NCBI RefSeq assembly: GCF_000176155.1
Contig: NZ_ACZO01000004.1
Span: forward strand, 124,001-188,000
Direction of reading: 5' to 3'
Length of the DNA stretch: 64,000 bases
Source: Vibrio metschnikovii CIP 69.14
GTDB taxonomy: Bacteria; Pseudomonadota; Gammaproteobacteria; Enterobacterales; Vibrionaceae
This document shows positions 1-8,564 of this stretch, one piece after another. A model generated the notes under the pieces. It searched no databases, was not told the DNA's origin, and worked only from the letters and a program-made list of their open reading frames with translations. The translations under genes were made by a program, and so were the position numbers. Position 1 is the first letter of the stretch. The number at the start of each line of letters is the position of its first letter.

Positions 1-118
1 GGTGTAGCGTGATACCGATGGTCAATTTATCAGATCCTGCCACCGCGTGACTGGCAAACAGTAAGGAGATCGTTAACAGCGTTCTATGAAAGACGGCTCT
101 AATCTGGCTTGATAACAT
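1..118 (-). CDS. Metal ABC transporter substrate-binding protein, N-terminal fragment
   Basis: Only the first 39 codons lie in the window; the gene runs off the left edge. Translation from the ATG at 118 gives a signal peptide (hydrophobic LLTISLLFASHAVA) followed by GSDKLTIGITLH, which resembles the first beta strand of ZnuA/TroA-type periplasmic zinc or manganese binding proteins. The start has an AAGAGAAA ribosome site and sits 16 bp after the DUF6162-like gene, so it is probably in the same operon. The metal cannot be read from this fragment. The family call rests on a short stretch plus the neighbours. Confidence 0.55.
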   Translation of the reverse strand, partial: MLSSQIRAVFHRTLLTISLLFASHAVAGSDKLTIGITLH

Positions 119-134
119 AACGATTTTTCTCTTA

Positions 135-728
135 TTAATGCGATAGTGAGGCAGACAGCGGCCAACGCTTCCACCCAGCTTGAATCCATGATGAATCAGT
201 AAGTGCTAACCAATCTGATAACTCTCCCACAATTGGCTGAGTAAAAAACCAGACTTGCGCGTCAGCATCAGGGCCTTGGGGGTACCAGATCAAAACATGC
301 CCAACTTGACTAGGGTCTTGCGCCAATCCTAAATAGCCTTGAGCAACCTGCTGCCATTGATGTTCACCCAAATAATGCCAGCTACTATCACGCACAAAAG
401 GCGCAATACCCTCTTCTGCCAGCCATTGCACCGAGGGCCACTGATGCTCTAGATGGTGAAAGAAATGCAGCTCTTGTTCAGCAAGGCTTAGCTCAATCAA
501 CAGACTTTTTTGCTTTTCATTGAGATCCTGGGCACGCAGCTCAAAGGATAACGGCGTCGTCGGTGGTGTGACTTCAACGAGTCTGCCACGCAACAACAGT
601 GCCGAGACCAGTAGGATCAACAGCATGCTGCCGAGTACCCACCATGTTTCTTGACTGCCCTTATCCGCCTTGACCTGAACGCGCACCGTCGACGGCGTTG
701 ATGAGTGAGAATTAAAGTTCAACGCCAT
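135..728 (-). CDS. DUF6162-like single-pass membrane protein
   Basis: Predicted 197-residue protein with a short cytoplasmic N-terminus, one membrane helix at about residues 29-47 and a periplasmic C-terminal part without recognisable catalytic motifs. I chose the ATG at 728, which overlaps the 3' end of the upstream gene by 17 bp, over longer starts at 749 and 779 that would lie deeper inside that gene. It resembles, from memory, the DUF6162 proteins found beside zinc-type ABC importers. It lies 16 bp upstream of a likely metal-binding ABC protein, which suggests a role in metal import. No biochemical function is known to me. Confidence 0.6.
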   Translation of the reverse strand: MALNFNSHSSTPSTVRVQVKADKGSQETWWVLGSMLLILLVSALLLRGRLVEVTPPTTPLSFELRAQDLNEKQKSLLIELSLAEQELHFFHHLEHQWPSVQWLAEEGIAPFVRDSSWHYLGEHQWQQVAQGYLGLAQDPSQVGHVLIWYPQGPDADAQVWFFTQPIVGELSDWLALTDSSWIQAGWKRWPLSASLSH

Positions 729-1014
729 CAATCTCAACAGGTGCTTCATGGCCAGGATCAAACACAATGTAATAGTCACCGTTTGGGATAGTAAACGTCA
801 CCTCAGAACGTTGATCGGTTTTTCCAATTTCAATCAGTACATCGTCATAATCAAACATACGTACCGTTTCATTGATGGCCGGACTACTGTCGCTGTATCC
901 CGCTTGGCACAAGATGTGATCGGCCTGTTTTTGGCACTCCATGACTGGAAAATGAGCCCAACTCAACCCACTCAATAAACCACTCGTCAACACAAGCCAC
1001 TGTTGCCACTTCAT
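712..1014 (-). CDS. Small secreted protein of unknown function
   Basis: A 100-residue protein with a clear signal peptide (residues 1-20, core WLVLTSGLLSGLSWA). Cleavage after Ala20 would leave a mature N-terminal His (HFPVMEC). The mature part has two cysteines (about residues 27 and 36) that could pair, several acidic residues and a C-terminal beta-rich segment. The next gene upstream also encodes a protein whose mature form would begin with His, which hints at a metal site built on the N-terminus. I do not recognise the family. It is 10 bp downstream of the DUF4198 gene and overlaps the next gene, so it belongs to the operon. Confidence 0.65.
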   Translation of the reverse strand: MKWQQWLVLTSGLLSGLSWAHFPVMECQKQADHILCQAGYSDSSPAINETVRMFDYDDVLIEIGKTDQRSEVTFTIPNGDYYIVFDPGHEAPVEIDGVEL

Positions 1015-1024
1015 TGCATACCTC

Positions 1025-1849
1025 TTATTTTAAAACCGCTTCAAAAGTTAAATGGATGGAAGAACGCGCTTGTTCAGCAAGTGGATTATCGTCTAAAGGA
1101 CCGCTAAAACCAGCAATCAATAAATAGCGACCCGCCTGATGTGGCGTGAATTGAATTTTGCCATCCTTATCGCTAGTCAGAATCACCGCTTCTTGTTGAT
1201 TACGGTACAAAGTGCCATCTTGACGAATTTCTGCTTCTACACCAGCTTGGGGCTGTCCATTAAAGAAAAACTGCAAAATCGCGGTTTCGCCTTCGACAAT
1301 GTCGGCTGGATGAGTCACAGGAACCAACTCTAAGAATTTCTTTTCTAATTCAAAAACTTGTCTAGATGGTTGATTCACAGTGACATAAGCTTCAGTACGG
1401 TTAAACACCAAAACGCTTTGCACATTCTGCGCTCCTTCAGGCAACACTGCATCACGCTCTGCGGCATTGGCAGCAATACGTCGTGGCGTTTGACGAGCTC
1501 CGATGGTGTAAGTGGTCATATAAAATGGCTGACCCGTAAGGCTGATTTTATGGGTGCCCGGTTCAGAGAAAAAGAAGTCGAAGCTCGACTTACGCTTATG
1601 CTTAGCCACAAAAGCAAAGCGCTCGCGCTGACCACTTGGCGTGATCACCACGCCAGAATCTAATCCTAACGGCTTATCGAAGACAAAAGTTCCGTGTGAC
1701 GCGCTGGCGTCAGTGGTGATCCAATCACCGTCTTGTGAAGAGACCGTAAACTCACTCGGTAACACCCAACGAGGATGGGCGACCACTGCCGCTGACGCTA
1801 AGGCCGCAACCGCTAATAAACCGGTAGAAAATACGCGATACAACATCAT
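1025..1849 (-). CDS. DUF4198 periplasmic protein
   Basis: A 274-residue exported protein. The signal peptide (about residues 1-24, LLAVAALASAAVVA) would be cut before HPRWVLPSEF, giving a mature N-terminal His. This start and the beta-rich body with a C-terminal Ig-like part (DKDGKIQFTPHQAGRYLL) match DUF4198, a family distantly related to the periplasmic NikM/CbiM-associated metal transport proteins. TAGGA lies 8 bases before the first of two adjacent ATG codons. It is flanked by DUF2271 and PepSY genes, a grouping seen in metal or metallophore uptake loci. The metal and exact role are inference. Confidence 0.8.
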   Translation of the reverse strand: MMLYRVFSTGLLAVAALASAAVVAHPRWVLPSEFTVSSQDGDWITTDASASHGTFVFDKPLGLDSGVVITPSGQRERFAFVAKHKRKSSFDFFFSEPGTHKISLTGQPFYMTTYTIGARQTPRRIAANAAERDAVLPEGAQNVQSVLVFNRTEAYVTVNQPSRQVFELEKKFLELVPVTHPADIVEGETAILQFFFNGQPQAGVEAEIRQDGTLYRNQQEAVILTSDKDGKIQFTPHQAGRYLLIAGFSGPLDDNPLAEQARSSIHLTFEAVLK

Positions 1850-1927
1850 TTATTCATTCCTATGTAGTGCTCTTAGTTGAAGAGCCGTCATACTATTAAC
1901 GACTATCCTTGGATTAAATGGCGATCA

Positions 1928-2440
1928 TTAAGGTTGATAACGTAGCCTGATCACGCCCGTTTCATAAGTAGCATCGAGTTGATACTGCTCAGGCTGAGCA
2001 TGCAACGTCATTGCTTGTCGCACTACGTCTCGGCCACCGTGCTCACGAACCACTTCGGCATAAAACAGGTAGTCCCCTTGCGCTAATGGCTGACCTTGGT
2101 CATCTAAACCATCCCATTGCAAACGGTATTGTCCCGCCGGACGAGTCGCGGATGTCACCGCATCGATCAATGCCCGATCGTAACGGCCCACTTGTCGCCA
2201 CCAGCGACGAATATCTTTAAGCCAAGTATCTTCTTTTTGCCATAAGGCAACCGTACGCACAGGCTGACCTTGAGCGTCTTCTATCCAAATCGCAACATAA
2301 GGTCTGGCGTACATTCCAACGTCCAGTTTTGGCAGTTCAAACTCAATATCCAGCTTACCCAAAGGCGCGGCGAATACATTAACGCTCAGTACACTGAGTC
2401 CCAATAACCAAACGTAAAGCCGTCCTCGCTGTTTCTTCAT
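1928..2440 (-). CDS. DUF2271 periplasmic protein
   Basis: A 170-residue protein with a basic N-terminus and signal peptide (WLLGLSVLSVNVFA, cut near Ala24/Ala25). The mature part contains AIWIEDAQGQPVRTV, a tryptophan-rich KDIRRWWRQVGR segment and YRLQWDGLDDQGQPLAQGDY, typical of DUF2271, which has a FlgD-like Ig fold. It stands between the PepSY membrane protein (68 bp upstream) and DUF4198 (79 bp downstream) on the same strand. Proteins of this family commonly accompany PepSY membrane proteins in iron or metal utilisation loci; the molecular function is not established. Confidence 0.82.
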   Translation of the reverse strand: MKKQRGRLYVWLLGLSVLSVNVFAAPLGKLDIEFELPKLDVGMYARPYVAIWIEDAQGQPVRTVALWQKEDTWLKDIRRWWRQVGRYDRALIDAVTSATRPAGQYRLQWDGLDDQGQPLAQGDYLFYAEVVREHGGRDVVRQAMTLHAQPEQYQLDATYETGVIRLRYQP

Positions 2441-2507
2441 GATCTACCGTCCACAAAAATATCTAAAATAACCATCAATCTAAAATGACTGAGCGCATCA
2501 ACAGCCT

Positions 2508-3134
2508 TTAAGGCACCGCCAGCCAATAAATAACAAATGTGATTAACGTACCAAGGCTGCACCAACGTATGGCATAACGCAGTGTGCTTTTCTTTGGCAG
2601 TAATAGGGCAAGACCCGATAAGATAAACACCAGCATCAAGAGTGATGAGACATCAATCACCCACTTCCACCACTCACCACTATGACGCCCTTTATGGAGA
2701 TCATTGAATTTAGCTACCCAGCCATAATCACTGATATCGAGCTCCGCTTCTCTAGAGACCAAATCGATAAACAACGCGGCACTGTAGCCGGGAGCGGTAA
2801 AGCTCGCACTCGCTTCACCTTCTTGTAAGACACCATTGTCTGAATCTAGATAGATATCGAGTCGCGACATCTGGCCACGGATTGGCGTATGCTGAGCAAG
2901 AAATTGGCGTAATTCCGGTTCATTAATCGCAACTTTGCTTTCAACAAACAATAAATGATGAGGAATAGTGACTCGCCATTCGGATGTCTTAGCTTGAGCT
3001 GCCACAAACAGTTCCGGCCGATTAAGCGTTATCCCCGTAACAGCAAAAAACAGCATTAGCCCTAATACCGCCATAGAGACATAAATGTGTAAACGGCGAG
3101 CCCAAAGCTGAAAAGTACGGTGCTTATAAAACAT
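2508..3134 (-). CDS. PepSY-associated membrane protein
   Basis: A 208-residue inner-membrane protein with membrane segments at about residues 20-40, 161-180 and 188-206 and a periplasmic PepSY-like region between the first two. RRLHIYVS near the first helix and NDLHKGRH before the second are the histidine positions usual in PepSY membrane proteins, some of which bind heme b and reduce ferric chelates. It is the first gene of the left-edge minus-strand operon. I infer a reductase or metal-release role. No strong ribosome site precedes the ATG. Confidence 0.82.
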   Translation of the reverse strand: MFYKHRTFQLWARRLHIYVSMAVLGLMLFFAVTGITLNRPELFVAAQAKTSEWRVTIPHHLLFVESKVAINEPELRQFLAQHTPIRGQMSRLDIYLDSDNGVLQEGEASASFTAPGYSAALFIDLVSREAELDISDYGWVAKFNDLHKGRHSGEWWKWVIDVSSLLMLVFILSGLALLLPKKSTLRYAIRWCSLGTLITFVIYWLAVP

Positions 3135-3286
3135 GACTGGTCTATTAACGAATAAAACTCCCAGAAAGCTACATGATAAGCAGTCTCATTTTTATTCAAT
3201 TTACATTATTTACATACAGAACGATAAAAAGAAGGGAAAAATCGGTTATCGAGAAAGTAAAAATTAGGTTTAGCATCCAGCAGCAA

Positions 3287-3316
3287 TAAAAAAGAGCCAC
3301 CGGAACGGTGGCTCTT
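3287..3316 (-). terminator. Rho-independent terminator after acnB
   Basis: An 11-bp perfect stem (3292-3302 with 3306-3316, core AGAGCCACCG) with a 3-base loop. Read on the minus strand it is followed by TTTTTTATT. It lies 55 bp beyond the acnB stop codon and separates acnB from the PepSY operon. Confidence 0.9.
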
Positions 3317-3371
3317 GATTGGTCAACAGACGGGTAAACGATAAGATTTAGCGTTTGGGTATATCTCTCTA

Positions 3372-5969
3372 TTATACGGCTTGCTGAACAATCACTGTAT
3401 CCGCCTTCTTGGTGTAATGAGGCATCAGATGGAAGTTCAAATAGCGATAGGTATCGGCTGCCGTGGCATCAATCTGCTTCGCGTAATCCAAATACTCCGT
3501 CATGGTCGGAATACGGCCCAATATCGCCCCAACCGCTGATAGCTCCGCTGAAGCCAGATACACATTCGCTCCAGTTCCCAAACGGTTCGGGAAGTTACGC
3601 GTTGAAGTCGACATGACGGTTGATTTATCAGCGACTCGCGCTTGGTTACCCATGCACAAAGAGCATCCCGGAGTTTCAATCCGTACCCCAGCACGGCCAA
3701 AGATACCGTAGTAGCCCTCTTCGGTTAATTGGTCGCGATCCATCTTAGTCGGTGGCGCTATCCATAAACGAGTATCGAGCTGACCATTGTATTTTTCCAA
3801 CAGTTTACCTGCCGCTCGGAAGTGGCCGATATTGGTCATACAAGAACCAATAAAGACTTCGTCGATTTTAGTTCCTGCACAATCAGACAATAAACGAGCA
3901 TCATCAGGATCGTTAGGCGCGCAAAGAATTGGCTCTTTGATATCGGCTAAGTCAATGTCGATCACATGGGCATATTCCGCATCTTTATCGGCTTCCATCA
4001 GCTCCGGATTCGCTAACCACTCTTCCATCGCTTTAATGCGGCGCTCAATCGTCCGGCGATCGCCATACCCTTCGGCAATCATCCATTTAAGCATGGTGAT
4101 GTTTGAATTCAGGTACTCGGCGATCGACGCCTGCGACAGCTTGACCGTACAACCGGCAGCAGAGCGCTCAGCAGAAGCATCTGACAGTTCGAAAGCTTGC
4201 TCAACGGTTAAATGTTCAACCCCTTCAATTTCTAACACGCGGCCTGAAAATTCGTTGATCTTGCCCGCTTTCTCTACCGTTAACAGACCTTGCTTGATAC
4301 CGAAATAAGGGATGGCATGAACCAGATCACGTAAAGTGATCCCTGGTTGCATCTCACCTTTAAAACGAACCAAAATCGATTCTGGCATATCCAATGGCAT
4401 GACACCCGTTGCCGCTGCAAACGCCACCAGCCCGGATCCTGCTGGGAAAGAGATCCCTAGAGGAAAACGGGTATGTGAATCCCCACCGGTTCCAACCGTA
4501 TCTGGCAGTAGCATACGGTTTAACCAAGAGTGAATAACACCATCTCCCGGACGCAGTGAAACGCCGCCACGATTCATGATGAAATCAGGCAGGGTATGGT
4601 GCGTATTAACATCGACCGGTTTCGGGTAAGCGGAAGTGTGACAGAAAGACTGCATTACTAAATCGGCAGAAAAGCCCAAACAAGCCAAATCTTTCAGCTC
4701 ATCACGAGTCATCGGCCCAGTAGTATCTTGCGAGCCAACCGTCGTCATTCTCGGTTCGCAATACGTTCCAGGTCGCACCCCTTTTACGCCACACGCTTTG
4801 CCGACCATTTTTTGTGCCAGAGTGAAACCTTTTTTGCTTTCAGCCACAGGCACTGGACGACGAAACACCGTTGAGGGCTCTAAACCCAGTGATTCACGTG
4901 CTTTATCGGTTAATCCTCGGCCGATAATCAATGGAATACGGCCACCAGCACGTACTTCATCAATCAAAACGTCCGTTTTTAATTTAAACGTAGCGAGTAC
5001 TTCACCCGTTTGATGATTGCAGACTTTGCCTTCATACGGATACACGTCAATCACGTCCCCCATATGCAGCTTGGAGACATCCACTTCTATCGGTAAAGCC
5101 CCCGCATCTTCCATCGTATTTAAGAAAATAGGCGCAATTTTACCGCCTAGAACATAACCGCCAGCGCGTTTATTGGGGACAAACGGAATGTCATCACCCA
5201 TAAACCAAAGTACGGAGTTAGTCGCCGACTTACGAGAAGAACCCGTCCCGACAACATCGCCCACATACACCAGTTGATGGCCTTTTTGTTTGAGGGCTTC
5301 GATCTGGCCAATCGGTCCGATACTGCCTGGTTGATCCGGATGAATACCTTCGCGCTCATTTTTCAGCATCGCTAACGCGTGGACAGGAATATCAGGACGA
5401 GACCACGCATCAGGCGCTGGAGATAAATCATCCGTGTTGGTTTCACCGGTGACTTTAAAGACCGTTAAGGTGATCTTTTCTGCTAAAGCGGGTTTAGACA
5501 AGAACCAATCGGCATCCGCCCAAGCTTGCATCACTTGCTGAGCAAAGGTATTGCCTTTTTGCGCTTTTTCTTCAACGTCATAAAAAGCGTCAAACATTAA
5601 TAGCGTGTGTGATAGCGCCTTAACCGCAATCGGAGCAAGCGTGGTATCGTCCAATAAAGAAACCAGAGGTTCAATATTATAACCACCTTGCATGGTGCCA
5701 AGCAGTTGCGCGGCTTTTTCCCGACTAACGAGAGGAGACGTCACCTCACCTTTGGTGACGGCAGTTAAAAAACCCGCTTTAACATAAGCGGCTTCATCAA
5801 CACCTGGAGGAATACGATTTTCAAGTAAATCAAGGATGAAGTCTTCTTCACCCTGTGGGGGATTTTTCAATAATTCAACAAGTCCAGAAACTTGCTCAGC
5901 GTCTAAAGGTTTAGGGACCACTCCTTCAGCGGCACGCTCTGCGACGTGTTTACGGTAGGCTTCAAGCAC
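3372..5969 (-). CDS. acnB: Aconitate hydratase B
   Basis: Bifunctional aconitase B / 2-methylisocitrate dehydratase of the citric acid cycle, cytosolic, [4Fe-4S]-dependent. It is 865 residues, the family's usual length, with the AcnB domain order: N-terminal helical repeat domain (about 1-160), swivel domain (about 170-370, [15 protein letters not shown]), then the catalytic domains. Cluster ligands are visible in SCMTNIGH (about 710) and CSLCMGN (about 769-772). The start is GTG, preceded by GAGGA eight bases upstream. It is monocistronic with its own terminator. In other gammaproteobacteria apo-AcnB also binds mRNA; nothing here tests that. Confidence 0.97.
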   Translation of the reverse strand: MLEAYRKHVAERAAEGVVPKPLDAEQVSGLVELLKNPPQGEEDFILDLLENRIPPGVDEAAYVKAGFLTAVTKGEVTSPLVSREKAAQLLGTMQGGYNIEPLVSLLDDTTLAPIAVKALSHTLLMFDAFYDVEEKAQKGNTFAQQVMQAWADADWFLSKPALAEKITLTVFKVTGETNTDDLSPAPDAWSRPDIPVHALAMLKNEREGIHPDQPGSIGPIGQIEALKQKGHQLVYVGDVVGTGSSRKSATNSVLWFMGDDIPFVPNKRAGGYVLGGKIAPIFLNTMEDAGALPIEVDVSKLHMGDVIDVYPYEGKVCNHQTGEVLATFKLKTDVLIDEVRAGGRIPLIIGRGLTDKARESLGLEPSTVFRRPVPVAESKKGFTLAQKMVGKACGVKGVRPGTYCEPRMTTVGSQDTTGPMTRDELKDLACLGFSADLVMQSFCHTSAYPKPVDVNTHHTLPDFIMNRGGVSLRPGDGVIHSWLNRMLLPDTVGTGGDSHTRFPLGISFPAGSGLVAFAAATGVMPLDMPESILVRFKGEMQPGITLRDLVHAIPYFGIKQGLLTVEKAGKINEFSGRVLEIEGVEHLTVEQAFELSDASAERSAAGCTVKLSQASIAEYLNSNITMLKWMIAEGYGDRRTIERRIKAMEEWLANPELMEADKDAEYAHVIDIDLADIKEPILCAPNDPDDARLLSDCAGTKIDEVFIGSCMTNIGHFRAAGKLLEKYNGQLDTRLWIAPPTKMDRDQLTEEGYYGIFGRAGVRIETPGCSLCMGNQARVADKSTVMSTSTRNFPNRLGTGANVYLASAELSAVGAILGRIPTMTEYLDYAKQIDATAADTYRYLNFHLMPHYTKKADTVIVQQAV

Positions 5970-6199
5970 GACTTTTTCCTCTCATTGCGGTTCACCCCAG
6001 TTATTATTAAAAGGTGAGTGAACATCCTTGGAAACTTGGCTCTCCATTGCTGATGTTTTCATTCAAATATGATTGAGAAACCGCGCCCTAGAGGCCAAAC
6101 TGTGGACAATAGAATAGCAAAATTAACGATAAATTAAAATCTCATCATGTTGACCAACATAGCAAGTTAAGATGAAACTTACTCGCTACCAAGCTGCAC

Positions 6200-8509
6200 T
6201 TAAAATGTCGTGCCAATAATAAGATAAAATGAATCGTAATTTTGCTCGGTTCGTCCATAACCGAACATCACTGGACCAATCGGCGAGTCGATACCCGCAA
6301 AAACTGAACCCGCGACATATTTAGGTGCCGTATCAATTTTCACATCAGGATCCGACCACACGCCACCATATTCAATTGACGCCCCTAAATAAAATGGCGC
6401 ATTAAATAAACCAAAATCATTATCAAACCAACGGTAGCGATAGACTAAACTGGTGAATATTTTATTCTGTCCCAGTAAACTTTTACGCGGAATGCCCGAT
6501 AAATTTAAAAAACCACCAATAGTTTTAGGTTCAACTGGAGTAATTGAGTTTTTACTCCTCACTTCTCCATAATCTAAATTGGCGACTAATGTGTGCCGCC
6601 CAATACTTTTTGCCGACATCAACTTAGCGGAAATATCGTATACCGTATCAGAAGAACTATCGACAGGCTCATCAAAATCCTTCACCTTGTCATGTGAGAT
6701 GAAATATTCAAGATCAATGTAGTTACCTTCACGGGGTAAACTAAAATTATCCAGTGAATCAATTCGATAATTGATAAACACGCCTTGGCGAGTGAAAGTG
6801 CCATTGCCATAATCTGGCGCAGTTGATGGTTGAACTTGTCCATCAACATAACGCGCACCCACTCTTAACTGACGCCATAAGGTTTGTTGATAACCAAGCG
6901 CCGCCTCTCCAGTCAAGGTCAGATAAGTAATGGGAACATAATTGCGTGTCACGGACAGTCCGGTATTTTCAAAACCATCATCGAATGGTAATTGGCGATT
7001 ATCATCCCGATAACGCGCGGTAAACGACACAAAGGTTTTTTGGCTGGAGAACAGCGGTGAATAGAGCTCGGCCTCTAGTTGTTTATCCGTTCCTAAGTCC
7101 ATATTCAACGCTAATTCGGCACCATGAGAACCCAGATCGGTAAAATTCAAAGACGCGCCTAACGAATATTGACTAGTGGTACTAAAATCATCTTCTAAAA
7201 AAAAGCGAAAATTTAAGTAATTAGGCCCCCAGCCTTTTTCGTAGACATCAATCAGCAAATGATTTTCTTGGTCAACTTGTTCGTATTGGTAACGGACCAA
7301 TTTAAATCGGTCTAAGGCATAGAGTCGATCAACGCTGGCTTCGATCTCTTCGGTACTTAACGTCGTATTTTGCGCTAAGTTCAACCTATTTTTTAGCAGT
7401 AAGTCACTATAATGAGAGTGGTTACGAATCGCGATATCGTCGACCGTTAGCATATCGCCATATTGTAAGTGTCGCCGGCGCTCCGCTTTGCCATCAATAT
7501 AATCTTGATATTGAGCACTACTCAAAGCAAGGACTTGTAATTGCTGCTGATGCTCTAGCGCGGTCTGATAGCCTTCAATAAAAGCATCGGGAATTTTATA
7601 AAAATCGGTAGTTTCCATCAGCCCAACATTTGGTCTGAGTAAAATATCCTGCTCACTAAGATGAGAAATTTGACGCTCAGTCGTGCGGCGCACAAGGTAA
7701 TTAGACAGCTGGTTAGCGGCACTTAAAAAGCTGCTGAAAGAGTCTTGCTGTTTATAATCGGAGCTAATGTCCACCGCAATCACCACGTCAGCGCCCATTT
7801 GCTTGGCAATATCGACCGGCATATTATTGGTCACGCCGCCATCAACTAACCAACGACCGTCAATATCATAAGGTGGCAAGGCGCCAGGTACTGACATACT
7901 GGCCATCATCGCATCGACTAAGTAGCCTTTATCTAATACCACGGGTTGCATTTCAATAATATCGGTCGCTACCGCACGATATGGGATCACTAAATCATCA
8001 AACGAGTCTAACTTAGCAAGGTTGCCTGAGGTTTCACGCAAAATACGCAGCATACTTTGCCCTTGCACTACGCCCCGCGGGGCACGAATACCATCCCAAC
8101 CAAACCCTAAATCAGTGGTTAATTGATAACGGTCTTCGTACTCTTTATCACGCACTCGACGCTGACTGCGGCTGACCCGATCTCGATAGCCCGATTGCCA
8201 GTTAACGCTATAAATGACACTTTCAATTTCTTCGGCATCCATGCCTGTCGCATAAAGCCCCGCGACATAGGCGCCCATGCTGGTACCGATAATAATATCG
8301 ACCGGTATTTTCATCTCTTCGAGCGCTTTAAGCACTCCCATATGGGCGGCGCCTTTTGCGCCGCCGCCTGCTAAAACAAGCGCAATGATCGGACGAGGAT
8401 GATTGATATCATCGCTAGTAACAACGACATGTTCTGTATGCTCTGCTGATACAAACCAAGGGAACATCGTGGAAAAGATAACCATCACACTAAGCTGAAA
8501 ACGCTTCAC
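6200..8509 (-). CDS. Patatin-like phospholipase with C-terminal beta-barrel (PlpD-type autotransporter)
   Basis: Signal peptide followed by a patatin lipase domain (about residues 40-320) with the oxyanion motif GGGAKGAAHMG, nucleophile elbow GTSMGA and catalytic DGG (WLVDGGVTNN). A POTRA-like region (about 340-430) and a long C-terminal Omp85-type beta-barrel ending in a phenylalanine (YLIIGTTF) follow. This is the type Vd autotransporter layout of Pseudomonas PlpD: the barrel inserts in the outer membrane and the lipase may be exposed or released. I place the start at the GTG at 8509, with GAGAGGA six bases upstream; the ATG at 8524 has its purine run abutting it. The gene has no obvious operon partners; mrcB lies 55 bp upstream. 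Confidence 0.88.
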   Translation of the reverse strand: MKRFQLSVMVIFSTMFPWFVSAEHTEHVVVTSDDINHPRPIIALVLAGGGAKGAAHMGVLKALEEMKIPVDIIIGTSMGAYVAGLYATGMDAEEIESVIYSVNWQSGYRDRVSRSQRRVRDKEYEDRYQLTTDLGFGWDGIRAPRGVVQGQSMLRILRETSGNLAKLDSFDDLVIPYRAVATDIIEMQPVVLDKGYLVDAMMASMSVPGALPPYDIDGRWLVDGGVTNNMPVDIAKQMGADVVIAVDISSDYKQQDSFSSFLSAANQLSNYLVRRTTERQISHLSEQDILLRPNVGLMETTDFYKIPDAFIEGYQTALEHQQQLQVLALSSAQYQDYIDGKAERRRHLQYGDMLTVDDIAIRNHSHYSDLLLKNRLNLAQNTTLSTEEIEASVDRLYALDRFKLVRYQYEQVDQENHLLIDVYEKGWGPNYLNFRFFLEDDFSTTSQYSLGASLNFTDLGSHGAELALNMDLGTDKQLEAELYSPLFSSQKTFVSFTARYRDDNRQLPFDDGFENTGLSVTRNYVPITYLTLTGEAALGYQQTLWRQLRVGARYVDGQVQPSTAPDYGNGTFTRQGVFINYRIDSLDNFSLPREGNYIDLEYFISHDKVKDFDEPVDSSSDTVYDISAKLMSAKSIGRHTLVANLDYGEVRSKNSITPVEPKTIGGFLNLSGIPRKSLLGQNKIFTSLVYRYRWFDNDFGLFNAPFYLGASIEYGGVWSDPDVKIDTAPKYVAGSVFAGIDSPIGPVMFGYGRTEQNYDSFYLIIGTTF

Positions 8510-8564
8510 ACCTTGTCCTCTCATCCTTAAAAATCAAGCTACTATAAATAAGCGAGATTATAGA

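Noticed and set aside
3787..4308. Plus-strand 173-residue frame opposite acnB
   Set aside because: Serine-rich antisense translation of a conserved enzyme gene, typical of a shadow frame.
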